Source of the DNA: Mytilus trossulus
Lineage: Eukaryota > Mollusca > Bivalvia > Mytilida > Mytilidae
Length of the DNA: 64,000 bases
Assembly (NCBI RefSeq): GCF_036588685.1
Contig: NC_086374.1
Coordinates: 38,184,886 to 38,248,885, forward strand
Direction: 5' to 3'
Position numbers and translations under genes: made by a program. Below, piece by piece: positions 1 through 12,400 of the stretch. The notes beneath the pieces are model-generated. The model was not told the DNA's origin. It did not search any database and worked only from the letters and a program-made list of their open reading frames with translations. How positions within the stretch are numbered: position 1 is the first letter of the stretch; each line of letters begins with the position of its first letter.

Positions 1-1220
1 GATATATTTCATTTGTATAACTTTTAATGGTGTGTCATTCCTAATACTTTCTCACATAGAAGCAAGTTACATTGCAAGAGATTTTCAATAACATAACGTA
101 TACATATTAACTCGACTGCAAAGCACTGAATAATTAACTCCCTCTAACGGTTGTTGTCAATGGAATTATCGAATATTGTATGTAAAAAGTAAAACTTTAT
201 CTACAAGCAATAATACAAATTAATATTCATTTTTACTTAAGTGAATTCACTAATCAAGCATGCACTGTGTCGTCATAACAAACAAACTTCTCTGTCATTA
301 AAAATATAAACTACTCATGAATACATTATCAATATAGATTACCGCACACTTCCAATTGTGCAGAAATTGTGTGTTGTCGTTTTTCTGACATGTCTGATTA
401 TTGATGTAAGATATTTGTAAAAACTGTTCAATCTAGGAAGTTCTTTAAACAATGCATTATTTACGAGGAAACATAAGTAAGAATCTTACCTTGTTAAGGA
501 CCTTTTCAAGTTCATATTTTAAATTATAATTGTTTGATAAACTGGGGGTACATTTTGGATTCACAACATGATAATATGTTTGATCGTGTTTCTCTTAAGT
601 TTTCCGTAGATGGTCTTTGCAAAATTTCCGTTTCTATTCAACATCTTCTCATTTTAAGTGGTACTCACCAACACAAAATAAAAATTGGAGGTCAAAATAC
701 GGTAAAAAAATAAACAGATGTACACACAATATGCCAAGCTCTGAATCGGCAAGAGCAAATACAAATTAATGATAACACGAACCATCAACTCAATTGTGTT
801 TCGCAACGTCCGTCGATTCAAAATTTGTCAAAATCATGCCTTAAAAAGATTCTTTTGGTCTATGATAAAGACACTTAAATATTCAGTTTCCACTAAGATT
901 AGGTTTGATTTCATTTTTTAGCCTTTGACAGAAACACATAGACAGGAATATAACCCAGGTTTTTATAAAGAATTTTAGACATAATAACCAAATTTTGTTT
1001 TGTATAATTACTTTTTATTAAATCTGATACATGCATGTAGTGTCCTATTTCACAAGAAATCTCTACATATGTTATAAGTAACAATTTAAATTTAAATAGT
1101 AATCAATGATACTTATATCTTGTTATGTGGTAAACATTTTTATTTGTGATCATCCCAAATATTATTAAGGTAAAAAAAAAGAGAACCATATTTGAATTTA
1201 GACATAAGTTAACTGAGGAA
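1..1220. other. AT-rich non-coding stretch, nothing recognised
   Basis: No coding exon, RNA gene or clear repeat structure was seen on either strand. Short open frames here have no recognisable domains and no splice context. Confidence 0.5.
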
Positions 1221-1222
1221 AG

Positions 1223-1660
1223 GGAAGGTATAGTGCAAAAACTCCAGTAATGAGAGCGCAGTAAGGTTGTGGTAAGCTCGCAAGGTTGCTGTACCGTCGT
1301 AGCGAGAGCGTAGCGAAAGCGCGATTCTAGTCGGAGGGACTGCGATCTCACAGCGACTTTACTACGATCTCACTACGACCATCACGTTCTTATCGCGACC
1401 CAAAGCACGCTTCATATTCGACTATACCACGTTTATACCACGCTCATGCCACGCTGTTCAAGACCATAGTACGATTTTAGCACGCCAATGCCGTCCTCAT
1501 CACTCCGTTCATACGACTCGACAACGTTCATAATACGATCATCATGCTCATTGTCATTGTCATATTAAATTCTTAAAAGCTCTCAGTATAATCGTAGAGG
1601 GATCGTTGTCTAAGAAGCGTAATGAGGACGCAGAAGCAACTCGACTGAAACAAAAATTTA
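1223..1660. repeat. GC-richer repetitive stretch, possibly subterminal part of a PIF/Harbinger-type element
   Basis: The composition changes abruptly to many short CG-containing words (variants of GCGA, CACTACGAC, CGATCTCAC and CACGCT) in both orientations, unlike the flanks. It lies about 400-800 bp upstream of a broken Harbinger-type transposase in the same orientation, so it may be the element's end region. I could not define terminal repeats or a target-site duplication, so the boundaries are approximate. Confidence 0.35.
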
Positions 1661-2039
1661 CATTTTCATGCCGCTCATACTGCGAGTTAACGACGATCTG
1701 AATATATTTCGTTCTCACCGCGACCCAACTAGACTTCAACTACGACTATACCATGTTTATACCTTTCTGTTCAAGACAGTAGTACAATTCTATCACACTT
1801 ATGTCGTCTCCATCATGCCCTCTTTACGATTTGACTTCTTTGACTACGACCATTTAAAGTTCAAGTCAAATCTGATTTTCATTGTCACAAAAAATATTTA
1901 AAAGCTCTTCAGGTTTTGTTCGAAACATTAATTGCAATTGAACCATGGAAACACAAGACCATGTACATGTAGTAATTCTCCTACAATCATTTACACATGT
2001 ACAAAATCTTAACGTCCAGGCCTTGATATTGTTACTGAG

Positions 2040-2441
2040 AGCGCGACGATGAAGAATAAGAAGACATTTTAGACGGTGTAAGTACTGTTCGTCCTCCACC
2101 GAAATGGGGCCCCCGGTTATTTCATTATGATCAGTTGATGAACGGGTTACAAATCGAGGATGAACCTTTTGTTTAATTTAAAATGCCACCAGATATGTTT
2201 GATGAACTTCTTAACAGGGTCGGTCAAGGAATCAAGAAGACATATTCTAGTAAGAAGATCTCTGTCGCCTGTTCTTAAACTTTCCATCACTTTAAGACAT
2301 TTAGCTACTGGTGACAAGTATTCGACCTTGCACTATTACTTTAGAGTTGCTCGGAATACTATAATTGTAACGAGTTTGGCTTATAAACTATCTGTTCGTA
2401 TCCGTTTTCACAGAATCTGGGATACTCCAATATCAATCTAA
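2040..2441 (+). pseudogene. PIF/Harbinger (HARBI1-like) transposase remnant, frameshifted
   Basis: Two reading frames together give the N-terminal part of a Harbinger-type DDE nuclease. One frame, from about 2183, reads PPDMFDELLNRVGQGIKK. After a shift of frame near 2265 a second frame reads LRHLATGDKYSTL followed by FRVARNTI, the hallmark block just upstream of the catalytic domain in HARBI1-like transposases. Upstream, at about 2040-2180, an arginine-rich stretch and a diverged 'YDQLMNGLQIED' segment fit the usual start of these proteins. The DDE catalytic region is not seen downstream. It is a dead, truncated copy, not a host gene. The family call rests on motif recognition only. Confidence 0.7.
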
Positions 2442-2449
2442 TAATTAAC

Positions 2450-4055
2450 TCAAAAACCTAGCTTTACTTATAATAACGAGACCAACCCTTTAAATTTTGA
2501 AACTTAATAAAGAAACAACAATATTTACACAATTAACTTTGTATCAAAACGTAGTAGTTTGAATACTTTAAACTGAATTTATGCTTAATCCTTTGACTGA
2601 CTCCGAGGTCCAAACTGATTTACTCAACAATTATAACCGTTCAAAATCTATCAAATCAGAAAAAGCTTCAAAACCATAGGTTCCTGAGACACCTTCAATG
2701 TAGTTCTGAGACACCTTGTTTCTGAGACACCTAGTTTTGAAATTCCTAGTCTCCGGAACAGCGAAGTCAACCAACTATTACAAGCCACCTGTTCGAGGGA
2801 CTGCGACCATTCCCGGGAGAAATTACAGTTTCAGAACTACCCGGTAGCTTCCAATAATCGTAAAACACTTAGTCTCTGAAGCACCAAAGTTACCAGACTA
2901 TTACTATGTTAACAATTGTATTATTGTCATCTGATTGATATTGTTAAATTATTTATTTATTTAACTCATTTTTGCGCTTTCTGTAAATAAAGTTTTAAAC
3001 ATCAATAAAGATTTTTTTTCACTGTCACGATGGTTTTATATGTAAAGAGCCCACCACTAATTTAAAGTACGAAGTTGCCATTGAATTTTTTTATTTCGAT
3101 TTTTTAAAAGGTATGTATCGATTTATGGAAAGTAAACTAATGTGTGCTATACACTTACTGACAATACAATGTAGAGATTGTTTACAATAAATGAGTGTAT
3201 CTCATTTCTCAGTGTATTAAATTAAAAGTATTAAAGTATTTATTTTTTTAATATTTATGACAAAGAGCCAGTTTATCGAAGCGGTTTTAAGATAGGACAT
3301 GTGTATACTATACAAGTCATTGATGTGTCCTAAGATCACCTTACGATACATATTTGTCTTTAGTGGGTTTATTAATCATGTCGTAACTTATTATAGTCTC
3401 CATTTTCGCTAGGCAAAAGTTACGATCCATGTGGCGATGAGGGAACTGTGGATCGTGTAGAGGAGGAATCAGGATCGTAACCCTTTGCTAACGAGGATTA
3501 TATATAAGTTCATTATAAATGATTTAACATGATTTTTTTGTAGGTCCCAACTGTTAGTAACAATGACAAGATTACAATAGTTTTTAAAATAAACTTTTAT
3601 CTATAAAGATATTTAAAAAAAAAAAATGACCAGTTCACATTTCCGAAGCACTTTTTATAATGAAAAAAGTGCAAAATTTCCTACAATATAGCTGATTTTT
3701 TTTAAAAGTAAATGCGATTTTCCTCAGTTCCATATTGCAATTGTGTGGTGATTACCTTTACATAAAAAAATTATGTGAGAAACATAACAACAACTGACAC
3801 ATACTAATAATTAGTGCTATATGTAAGTTGTTAATTTGTTATTTACTTTATAAAAATTAATTATAGTTGTCAAACTATGTATCCATCTGATGAGTACTCT
3901 TTCAACTGATATAAATATTTTTTCTTGTATGGTACTCTTACACCAATGTTCTAGGTTAGGGGAAGGGTTAGTCAAACTGTCCCAAGTCAGGAGCCTGTCA
4001 CTCAGTAGTTCTCGTCTGTTGCTGTATATGGTATTTGTTTTCGTTCATCATTTTG
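2450..4055. other. Non-coding stretch with short direct repeats of a TCTGAGACACC word
   Basis: Between about 2680 and 2740 the word CTGAGACACC recurs three times at short spacing. The rest is AT-rich with homopolymer runs. No exon was recognised. It may include the decayed 3' part of the Harbinger element. Confidence 0.35.
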
Positions 4056-4059
4056 TGAA

Positions 4060-4220
4060 TAGCCTTTGTCATATCGGGGCCTTTTATATATGACTATGTG
4101 GTATGGATTTCACTCCTTGTTGAAGGGCATGCAGTGACCTTTAGATGTTAATGTTTGTGTTATTTGTCTCTTGTTGAGATATGACTCATTGGCAATCATA
4201 CCAATTTTATTTTGTAACTT
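4060..4220 (+). repeat. Short interspersed repeat (family R1)
   Basis: About 150 bp with the order 'TCGGGGCCTTTTAT', a diverged middle, then 'TTGTCTCTTGTTGAG' and 'TCATTGGCAATCATACC'. The same order recurs at 6770, 14060, 18450, 21000, 41830 and 48940, and reversed at 7230/7740, 32975 and 35350. It looks like a SINE-like or 3'-tail family spread through the genome. No RNA polymerase III boxes were confidently identified. Confidence 0.6.
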
Positions 4221-4922
4221 TATAGTTTGGATCTGGATTTTATTTGTTTTAGCCACAGGCACTCGTCTCAGAATATTTGTTTTCATGTATACCTTTATAA
4301 ATAACACAAGGTACTTTGTGGCGATTTAGAAAAATATCAGGCGGTGACGATTTGTGATTTTTCAGCTAAGAAATTATTTTTATCTAAAGTTATGGTTTCA
4401 ACTTTATTGACATTTCACTAAACTTATTGTCGTTAAGCTTTTCGCTGTTATCTAAGCGATTACATTTACATAATTGTATACAGAACATAGTTCGTTTTCT
4501 GTACTTCCAATGAGTTAAAATGTAATGTATGAACTGGTAAAATCTTTTGACAAAGAAGTTGCTTACTTTTTTCTTTCAGGATGAAGATCTGAAGTTCAAG
4601 TCTGGAAAAACAGACAACTTTGTTTTCGGAAAACGTATGTATAAACTGAACACAAACAGTTAATATTAGACTATACATTTGCTCATATTGATTATTCAAT
4701 ACGTGAAGCAGTAGGGTTGTAAGGATATAATATTGCAAGGCTATGTTTTATTTGACATACATCTCGTAACAGCAAACCCGTTGTAGTGATACAACTATAG
4801 ATTTTGTTTTAGTTCACGAACATGTCGTGACAGTGTACATCAGTAGAGCCATGTACCAATTATATAACATATTGTGTCGAGCAGCTCATTATATTTTACA
4901 ATATCAATGTGCAGATAATATA

Positions 4923-5071
4923 GACAATAACTGTTTAGTGTCTTTAAATATCAGCTGTATTTGTACGAGGCTAGGAAACAAGGTGTATGCGAGCTTTTAG
5001 CGAGCTACTACACCTGTTTCGAGCCGAGTACAAATACAGCTGATATTTAAAGACACTAAACAGTTATTGTC
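4923..5071. repeat. 149-bp hairpin element (near-perfect inverted repeat)
   Basis: The left arm 4923-4966 is the reverse complement of 5028-5071 over about 44 bp, and pairing continues imperfectly inward to a small centre that contains GCGAGCTTTTAGCGAGC. The whole sequence folds on itself. A similar palindrome with a related centre lies at 12401-12563. It is most likely a miniature inverted-repeat element; no coding potential. Confidence 0.8.
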
Positions 5072-6765
5072 TTTATCCTGCAATTAATTTTGTATATTAT
5101 TTGTGTTTTGAAATACACAAAAACTAACATATTTAACATTTATTTTCGATTTGTAATCCCTTGAGGCCTGCGTAGTAATATCAAAATCACACATTACGCT
5201 GGAGACGGATTCGCAAAAAAAGAATTTAGAATGGTCAACCATAATACATCGCTCAAGGTGAATAATTATCTATTTTAACATAACAACTAATTTCAACATT
5301 AAAAACAAATAACAAAACATTGTCAAATTTGAAACAGAAGTGTACAAGTTGTCCTACGCTTCAGACTTGACATTCACTTAACATGCATGCTGAAATTGAA
5401 AAGGTTGATTTTGTAACACAATCATACACATTCATGTTTTGAAATCGACAATTGTCTTCGTCATTGGAATGCAACTGGAATACACAGAGGTCAAACAAGT
5501 TCAAACAATACTCAGTCCGGCAGTGGGCGGAGCTTAGAAGCGATATCTGTATAGTATACAGATACAGCATAGCGATATCTGTAGGGCTGTATCTGTATAG
5601 TTGGACACCCAATTGTAGGATAAAACCTGATAATCAATTTATCGGGCTGTTTTTGCATCATTAAGAAGCGTTTTCTTTGTTTGACCAGCAAACCAGAAGA
5701 TAACTTTTAAATAGGTTCGGGTCAAACTTATCAACGTCGGTTTAAATATTATACTAAAATGCAGTCAACTTTAGCATTTGATAGTTCATTGATAACAGTC
5801 TGGCGTATCACAAACAAACAACTTGTTACGTCTCATTTCATTTGCCGAAAGATTTAAATACAACAACAATGTAGTCAGTGTGCACGTGAATTGACACAGG
5901 TGACCGACAATGGAATTTACTATGTTACTACGAACGTAAAAACAATGATTTGTATAGTTTAGGGACAACATCACAAGTTCAATGAAGGATAAAAAACTTA
6001 ATTCACATAGTGTTTTCACTGACCCCCACACCCCCTTTCTTAACTTAATTTAGGAAAAAATTGATTGACCAATAGGGATATATGTAAAATCGATTTTAGA
6101 TTAACAAAACTTGCAGCAATGTTGACCCCCACCCCCAAACTATTTGATTTAAGTGTTTTATCCTACATCGATCTTTTGGTGTCGTCCCTTACAAACCTTT
6201 GGTCAAAAGAATTAAATAAATGTTTTGTTAACTTCAAATAGTAGGGTCAAAATATATTATACTGATATTTTGTTTTAAGTAATATTCTAAGTTCAGACTT
6301 TATGCATGCAGCAACTCAATTATCTTGTACCCGGCATGATGAGAAATATAAAGGATAAAATAAAATACATGTGCCGCTTTTATGAACCACTTTTAATTTC
6401 TTTCATACTGACGATAGGTTATAATCCTAATAATGTCGTAGTCACATATAATAAGTATCTCATAATACTGATCCATTACAATAATTAATAAGGGGTTACA
6501 CTGACATTCCCCTTTTATTATTTTCATGCTATAAAACATACACACAGCCTAGCTATAAGCGTACCATAAACGGAGGATAGAAACAAAAAAACTCTAATCG
6601 TATCATTTGTGCACCTGAATGAATTCAGTGAAGGTATGTTGTTGTAATAAATTGAAATGTTACATCGGCGAAGATTATTTATTTTACATGTGTAGAACTA
6701 ATTACTAAAATATTACTTGTGAGAAATGTCGTAGTTTATAAGGAACAATTCTCGTTTGAATTGTT
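5072..6765. other. Non-coding stretch, nothing recognised
   Basis: AT-rich DNA with short polypyrimidine and CCCC-containing tracts (about 6020 and 6125). The short open frames have no domain similarity that I recognise and no consistent splice signals. Confidence 0.45.
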
Positions 6766-6769
6766 TAAC

Positions 6770-6925
6770 ATTGTCATTTCGGGGCCTTTTGTAGCTGACT
6801 GTGATAATGCGGTATGGGCTTTGCTCATTATTGAAAGCCGTACGGTGACCTATCGTTTTTAATTTCTTTGTCATTTTGGTCTCTTGTGGAGAGTTGTCTC
6901 ATTGGCATTCATACCATATCTTCTT
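6770..6925 (+). repeat. Short interspersed repeat (family R1)
   Basis: Same order of words as the copy at 4060-4220: 'TTTCGGGGCCTTTTGTAG', 'GGTATGGGCTTTGCTC', 'GTCTCTTGTGGAGAGTTG' and 'TCATTGGCATTCATACC'. Plus orientation, better preserved than the first copy. Confidence 0.65.
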
Positions 6926-7224
6926 TCTTAAATATAAATGTACTGTTTTCGATTTTAAATCGATGAACATTTATCTTTTAATTTTATACTGTAAGAATAG
7001 AGCTGCATAACATTGTTGGACTATCCGCTAAAGTATATGTAGTATGTATTCGTATTTCAAATGAAATACAAAACAAAACGTGTAGGATAAACTGATAAAC
7101 AAAATATCAAGAAATTAAGGATGACTAAATGCATGTACAAGAAGAAACTCACCTTTTAATCAATACATTTAAATGATTCAATGAATAAACGCTTTTTTTA
7201 AAAACTTTTTGTTTCTATTTACAT

Positions 7225-7862
7225 AGATATAGGAAGCAGTGGTGTGAGTGCCAATGAGACAACTCTCCATCCAAAAAACATTTATAAAAGTAAACCATTT
7301 TTATTGGTCTGGAGCTGGCATGTCTGTTAACTGATAGTAGTCTATCAGACTCGGACTTCTCTTGGACTGAATTTTAATGTGCGTATTGTTATGCGTTTAC
7401 TTTTCTACATTGGCTAGAGATATAGGGGGAGGGTTGAGATCTCACAAACATGTTTAACCCCGCCGCATTTTTGCGCCTTCCCAAGCCAGGAGCCTCTGGC
7501 CTTTGTTTGTCTTGTATTATTTTAATTTTAGTTTATTGTGTATAATTCGGAAATTAGTATGGCGTTCATTATCACTGAACTAGTATATATTTGTTTAGGG
7601 GCCAGCTGAAGGACGCCTCCGGGTGCGGGAATTTTTCGCTACACTGAAGACCTGTTGGTGACCTTCTGCTGTAGTTTTTTTCTACGGTAGGGTTGTTGTC
7701 TCTTTGACATATGCCCCATTCCCATTCTCAATTTTATTATAGGTCAATGTACGGCCTTCAACACGGAGTCTTGGCTCACACTGAACAACAAGCTATAAAG
7801 GGCCCCCAAATTACTATTGTAAAACCATGCAAACGGGAAAACCAACGGTTTAATATTTACAA
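7225..7862 (-). repeat. R1-type repeat split by an inserted repeat (family R2)
   Basis: The outer pieces, 7225-7302 (with 'GAGTGCCAATGAGACAACTC') and about 7739-7862 (with 'AGGTCAATGTACGGCCTTCA'), are contiguous in an intact relative at 32975-33185. Here they are separated by about 435 bp of another family, which ends 'TTGTCTCTTTGACATATG' and 'CCCCATTCCCATTCTC'. The reverse complement of that inner family recurs at 19488, 22045, 25860 and 57890. This is a nested insertion. Confidence 0.6.
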
Positions 7863-9147
7863 TATATAATTTGCGTTCGTTTTTCAACCGAGAATAGCAA
7901 AACCTCATGAAGTATATCGTTGGAGTTTATAAACTACATTTAATCATCCACTGTGCCATGATTGGCCATGTCCGTTTTTTCTTAACAAAGCGTGGTTGGT
8001 TACATCATATGGATTTTTACTTACAATTTCGGAAATTTTGTTTCTTCAAGTAAACGGATTCAGAAAAAAATCACTATTCTATGTCGAATACCGAAAACTT
8101 GGCAAAGAATATGAAAAGTGTTTGATTCATTTTTTTTTTTTTTTTCAAGTTCAACGTTAATTAATCCAGTCCATTGAGTAAGAGAAAAGGCAGGAGAAGC
8201 AACTTGGGGAAGTCAATGAAAAATATGTGAATTGAGTTTTTTTTTATCCTATGTCGAACTTTTGATGTCGTCCCTTGATCTAGAGAGAGGAGACATTAAA
8301 ATTTAATATTTTAACTGTTAAGATTTAAAAGTTTAAACTTGACTACCAATTGCAGAAAATTATAAAACCAATGAATTTCACATGCACATTTATAAAAGCT
8401 AGAATTGAAGTATGCGAATACGACGATGGAACCTTTAAACGACCTTGACCAGCTACGTGAATATTAATCAGTCCATTCAACGTTATAGTACATGTGTTCT
8501 ATTTTCGCAGGTGTGAGGTCGAAGGTTTGAATTGACCAATGAAAACGATCGTTCCTTAGAGAATTTATCTAATAAAGTTTGTTTGACTGACTATGTCGCA
8601 CGACCTTTCGCGAAGCTTGGCCGCAGTTTAGTATATGACGTCGCTAATATGTGCGAGTCAAAGTTATTAAGGCCAGGTCAAAGTGTTTTACGTCACTAAG
8701 TCGTGATATGCAATTTTATTTTAAATGAACTGATCAGAGTTATATAGACAGTGGGACGGCCGATAGATTATCACAAACAACATGTAACCGTTATACATAT
8801 GTTGCCATTTCAGTTTTTGTTTTAATTTCAGAGCGCGAAAAAGAGAGGACCATTTGTGTGCACTTGAGTTTAACAAGATGCGTTAGATGTGCTAAAATTT
8901 TAACTGGACAAGGATCACTATGCCTAGTATGTATGTTGCGTTTTGTTGACGAAGATCCATACATCGACATATTTCCAAAAAATGGTCAAACTCTGCCATA
9001 CTGAATGTGGGGTTGAATTCACCAAATCAGAACGAAGCGCACATTTATGAACAGTAAAACACGCAGATCTTAGAAATAAATCATTTTTAACTTAGATTAT
9101 TCCTTATTATTTACAATTATTGGTACTGCATTTGTGTCAGAAGGAAC
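7863..9147. other. Non-coding stretch, nothing recognised
   Basis: AT-rich sequence with a poly-T run near 8131. No exon, RNA gene or clear inverted repeat was found. Confidence 0.45.
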
Positions 9148-9151
9148 TTAA

Positions 9152-9696
9152 AGTCATATGAAACGAGTGAGTGGTGAAAAATGGTGATTGTCCAATTCTT
9201 GAACCAATGCATGTATACATCATAAACTTAGTCCTCTGTGCACAATTTTATCATTATTTTCGCAAATATATCATATAATCGTCATTTTTTTCTCTCTGTT
9301 TGTTATGATTTAACAAATATGGCTTCTCATTAAATGTCGTGTTTTGAAGCCGAGTTTTGCCGATTGTCACAAAAAGCATGGGTTTTGAGCACGTGTTTAA
9401 CATGTATAATTAGATATTTGTTTATTTCAATGACAAATCCATGCGTATTGTGGTCACCGGATTTTTTCACGAGGAGGGTTACGCTCGGGTCACTATGCAT
9501 ACGGAAAATATGTGGGCGAATTGCTTCCTGGAAGCAAGCAATGAAAAAAAGTAAGTAAACTTCTTCTAAATGTGGACAAATTAAAGAATTTTCCTCAGAA
9601 AAAAGTATATGTACATAAGTTGTATAATGAAAACTATCCATTTAGTTATAAAAAATATATGCAGATTTGTTTTTTAATTTGAGGTTTCTTATGACT
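9152..9696. mobile_element. Candidate 545-bp non-autonomous DNA transposon flanked by TTAA
   Basis: The sequence AGTCATATGAAAC at the left end matches the reverse complement of the right end (GTTTCTTATGACT) at 12 of 13 bases. Both ends abut TTAA (9148-9151 and 9697-9700), the target duplicated by piggyBac- and Kolobok-type transposases. The interior encodes no transposase. The open frame at 9334-9558 inside it resembles no domain I know and is not called as a gene. Confidence 0.6.
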
Positions 9697-9700
9697 TTAA

Positions 9701-10845
9701 GTGTACAGGTATGAAAACTTAAAAATGCTTAAACAAATTATTTAATAAAAAAAAAAACACCTTTCATACAATTGTCCCATTGATATATTTATAGCACCCT
9801 GAACGGAATTGTATTGAAATATTGTTATACCATATTTCTGTTTTTTCTTCCACACATTTTTGTCATAACTTTTTCTGTGAATTCTATGCACCAATCTTGA
9901 CGGAACTATGATACTGTTAAAGCATGGAAATAGGGCGAAGATTTAACATTGACTCTAAGGGAAAAAAACTTTAAATCTGCAATTTCTTATAGAATATTAC
10001 AAGGAACTCATCAATCCTGTAGGGATAAGTAACATAAAATGTGCAAACGTGATGTTTGCTTTTATACTTTTAGAAATAGTCATCGTTACAATGAAAACAG
10101 CAAACATGTCAATCATTTCAAAATCAGGCATGCAAACTTAACGAAACTTTTGAAAATGACAATTGGCATGAATGCGCTGTTTGACTTTGTAATTATAAAA
10201 TTTGCTACCTTTTCCCTGGCAGTGGCGAGAAGAGGGTACAATCTTTCATTACTAGCAATTACAAATCTAGTTATATATTGTGATGACTTTATATCATAAT
10301 GTCTTTACAACAACATGCTAAATTTCGCAAAGACTGCGACGGAAGAAGTATAAAACAATGATGAAATCGAAACAAAAATGGCATTCATTCGAGACATACA
10401 ATTAATTTATTGCTGTTTCTTAGTTAACACAAAAATGACGAATCAGACTCACATCTCACTTTAGGTTTAGGATAATCCACCGGTTTTAGGGAAGGTCTTT
10501 GCTAGATGTAGGCAAAATTGTATCTGTTAATAAAGAACACAACTTTTGGTTACATCAACAAAATTTATTATTATTGATATTGTGCAAGACAAGATTAACA
10601 AAAAAAAACCGAACTACAAGTTAGAATCAATGTCAAGTCCATTAAACCTGACAAAAACAAACACACGACTATACCAACTAAAGGCTAGGAAAAGATATTT
10701 TAAAAAACCAACGAATAATGCAACCACTGGGTCGATACCACTACCTTAGGAGCTTTAAAATTTATTCTTTGAGGGTATCTTCAGCCCCGTAGTCAGCACT
10801 GCTGTGTTGGCATGCATTATCATTGATAGTTACATAATCCTAAAT
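9701..10845. other. Non-coding stretch, nothing recognised
   Basis: AT-rich DNA. The sequence from about 10750 onward begins to resemble the hammerhead-bearing repeat at 10850-11090, but no coding feature is supported. Confidence 0.4.
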
Positions 10846-10849
10846 TAAC

Positions 10850-11090
10850 TGTTTACAAAACTTTGAATTTTTGAAATACTAAGGCTTTTCTACCTGAAAA
10901 ATAGACTACCTTAACTGTATTGGCAAAAGTTTTAGGACTTTTTTTTGTACTCTATGCTCTTCAACTTTATTCTGTTTTTTGCCTTTTTAACTTATTTTGA
11001 ACCGAGCGTCACTGATGATTCTTTTGTAGACGAAACGCGCGTCTGGTGGAAATAAAAACTGTAATCCTGGTATCAATGATGAGTTTATTG
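10850..11090 (+). repeat. Dispersed repeat bearing a hammerhead-like core, diverged copy
   Basis: The 3' part (TGAACCGAGCGTC, then the hammerhead-like core, then GTAATCCTGGTATC) has the same order as the sequence at 57770-57890 (ATGAGCGTTA, core, TAATCCTGTTACC). The shared layout says they are two copies of one repeat family, with this one more decayed. Confidence 0.6.
11012..11052 (+). ncRNA. Hammerhead-ribozyme-like core, degenerate
   Basis: CTGATGA (11012-11018) is followed by a weak stem II ending AGAC, then GAAA (11032-11035) and the start of stem III (CGCGCGTCTGG). The closing GCGTA of the better copy at 57812 is replaced by GTGGA here, so the cleavage-site triplet is missing and self-cleavage is unlikely. 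Confidence 0.4.
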
Positions 11091-12400
11091 ATAAAGTACA
11101 CATTTTCCTAATGTTTTGACCTTCTATTTTTTTTATCGCATGGACATGTATTTGATTTTCCTATATTGCGACATTTCCATTGGCTAATCGTTAGGAAATT
11201 GATGACTTTCTAAGGTCATTGCAATGTTCATTTCCTCGAAATCAACGCTATATTAAACTCATTATGAAATATATAATCTCACTGAAAAGTACAAAAACAG
11301 TGCAAATATTCTGACAAGAACATCTACAAATTTAAATAAACTATTGGCGACGAGTTTATTACTATCTCTTTTTATTGGTTCCAATCAGTTGATATTACTT
11401 TATGTTTTTGTTTATGTTCTTGTGGAAAACCCTATAAGCACGGAGTTGGAATAGATCTGACGCCGATCATCTTTCAAATCCCACAATCTAGCATTATGAC
11501 ATACAGTTCATTTTTACGTAACGTCAAATTTCGTTGACCATACCTATTGCACTCAAAGGTAGTGCTTATGAATAGACTGGATAGTTCGTATGGCAGGGAA
11601 AAGGTTTACTTTATTTTTATTGATTGATTGGTGTTTACCCCACCTTCAACACTTATGTGTTATTTTGCGGCTGTCAGTTTTTATTGGTGAAGGAAACTGG
11701 ATGACCGGAGATATAAACTAACAATCATAGTCTATTAAGTTTGGAGTCTACGGCACGTAAGGAATTCAAACTCTCAACCTTAGTGTTGACCACTCGTCCC
11801 CCTGAGGAACCGAACTTTCTTTTGAAATTGTTTGTTTCGTTGGGTATATCAAGAATTTGTATAGTATACTTACTATACAAATCTTTGGATAGATGAAATG
11901 ATTAACAGTTCTACATGTCAAATGGATCAATTATCAGTAAAACGCCACGTATAATTCGTGGTTTATAGAATTCTTCACATGAATTGAATTTTAAAAATAG
12001 AGAGGTAGATACCGAGAGACATTCAAAACACATTAGTTGAATATAAAAACAAGTGACAAAAACAAACAAAAAATAAACCAATTAAGTCGTCCACAAAACA
12101 ATCAATACAAACTTTAAATTGAGCAACACGAATCCTATCGAAAACTGTGGGTTATAGCATCTGCTCCGGAAAGGTAAGCAGATCTTAGCTCACAAGTGTT
12201 ATTCTGATAGTGCCCTGGAGTATCAGTAGCCCAGTAGCTCTTACTTTTTTTTCTGAATATACGGATTTTTCGTTATCAAAATTTGTTGTAACAAAAATAA
12301 AAAAAATATTTAAAATCAAGAAATGTATCTCCCTCATGCAAAGCTCTGATTCCTTACCTGGCTTTGGCTATACTTTTTGGTCCTTTTTGTTTATATTTAA
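11091..12400. other. Non-coding stretch, nothing recognised
   Basis: AT-rich. A short perfect palindrome around ATAGTATAC (about 11859-11880) is the only structure noticed. No exons are supported. Confidence 0.4.

Noticed and set aside
4580-4634. Possible diverged lectin exon 3 (TTTCTTTCAG acceptor, GGAAAAC then GTATGT donor as in CTL1 exon 3)
   Set aside because: The donor end matches CTL1 exon 3, but the 55-base body has none of the exon's conserved residues (no SCRAH, no EIES) and no other lectin exon lies nearby.
9334-9558. 74-codon open frame (MSCFEAEFCRLSQ...)
   Set aside because: It lies wholly inside the TTAA-flanked element at 9152-9696, with an overlapping frame on the other strand, and shows no known domain.
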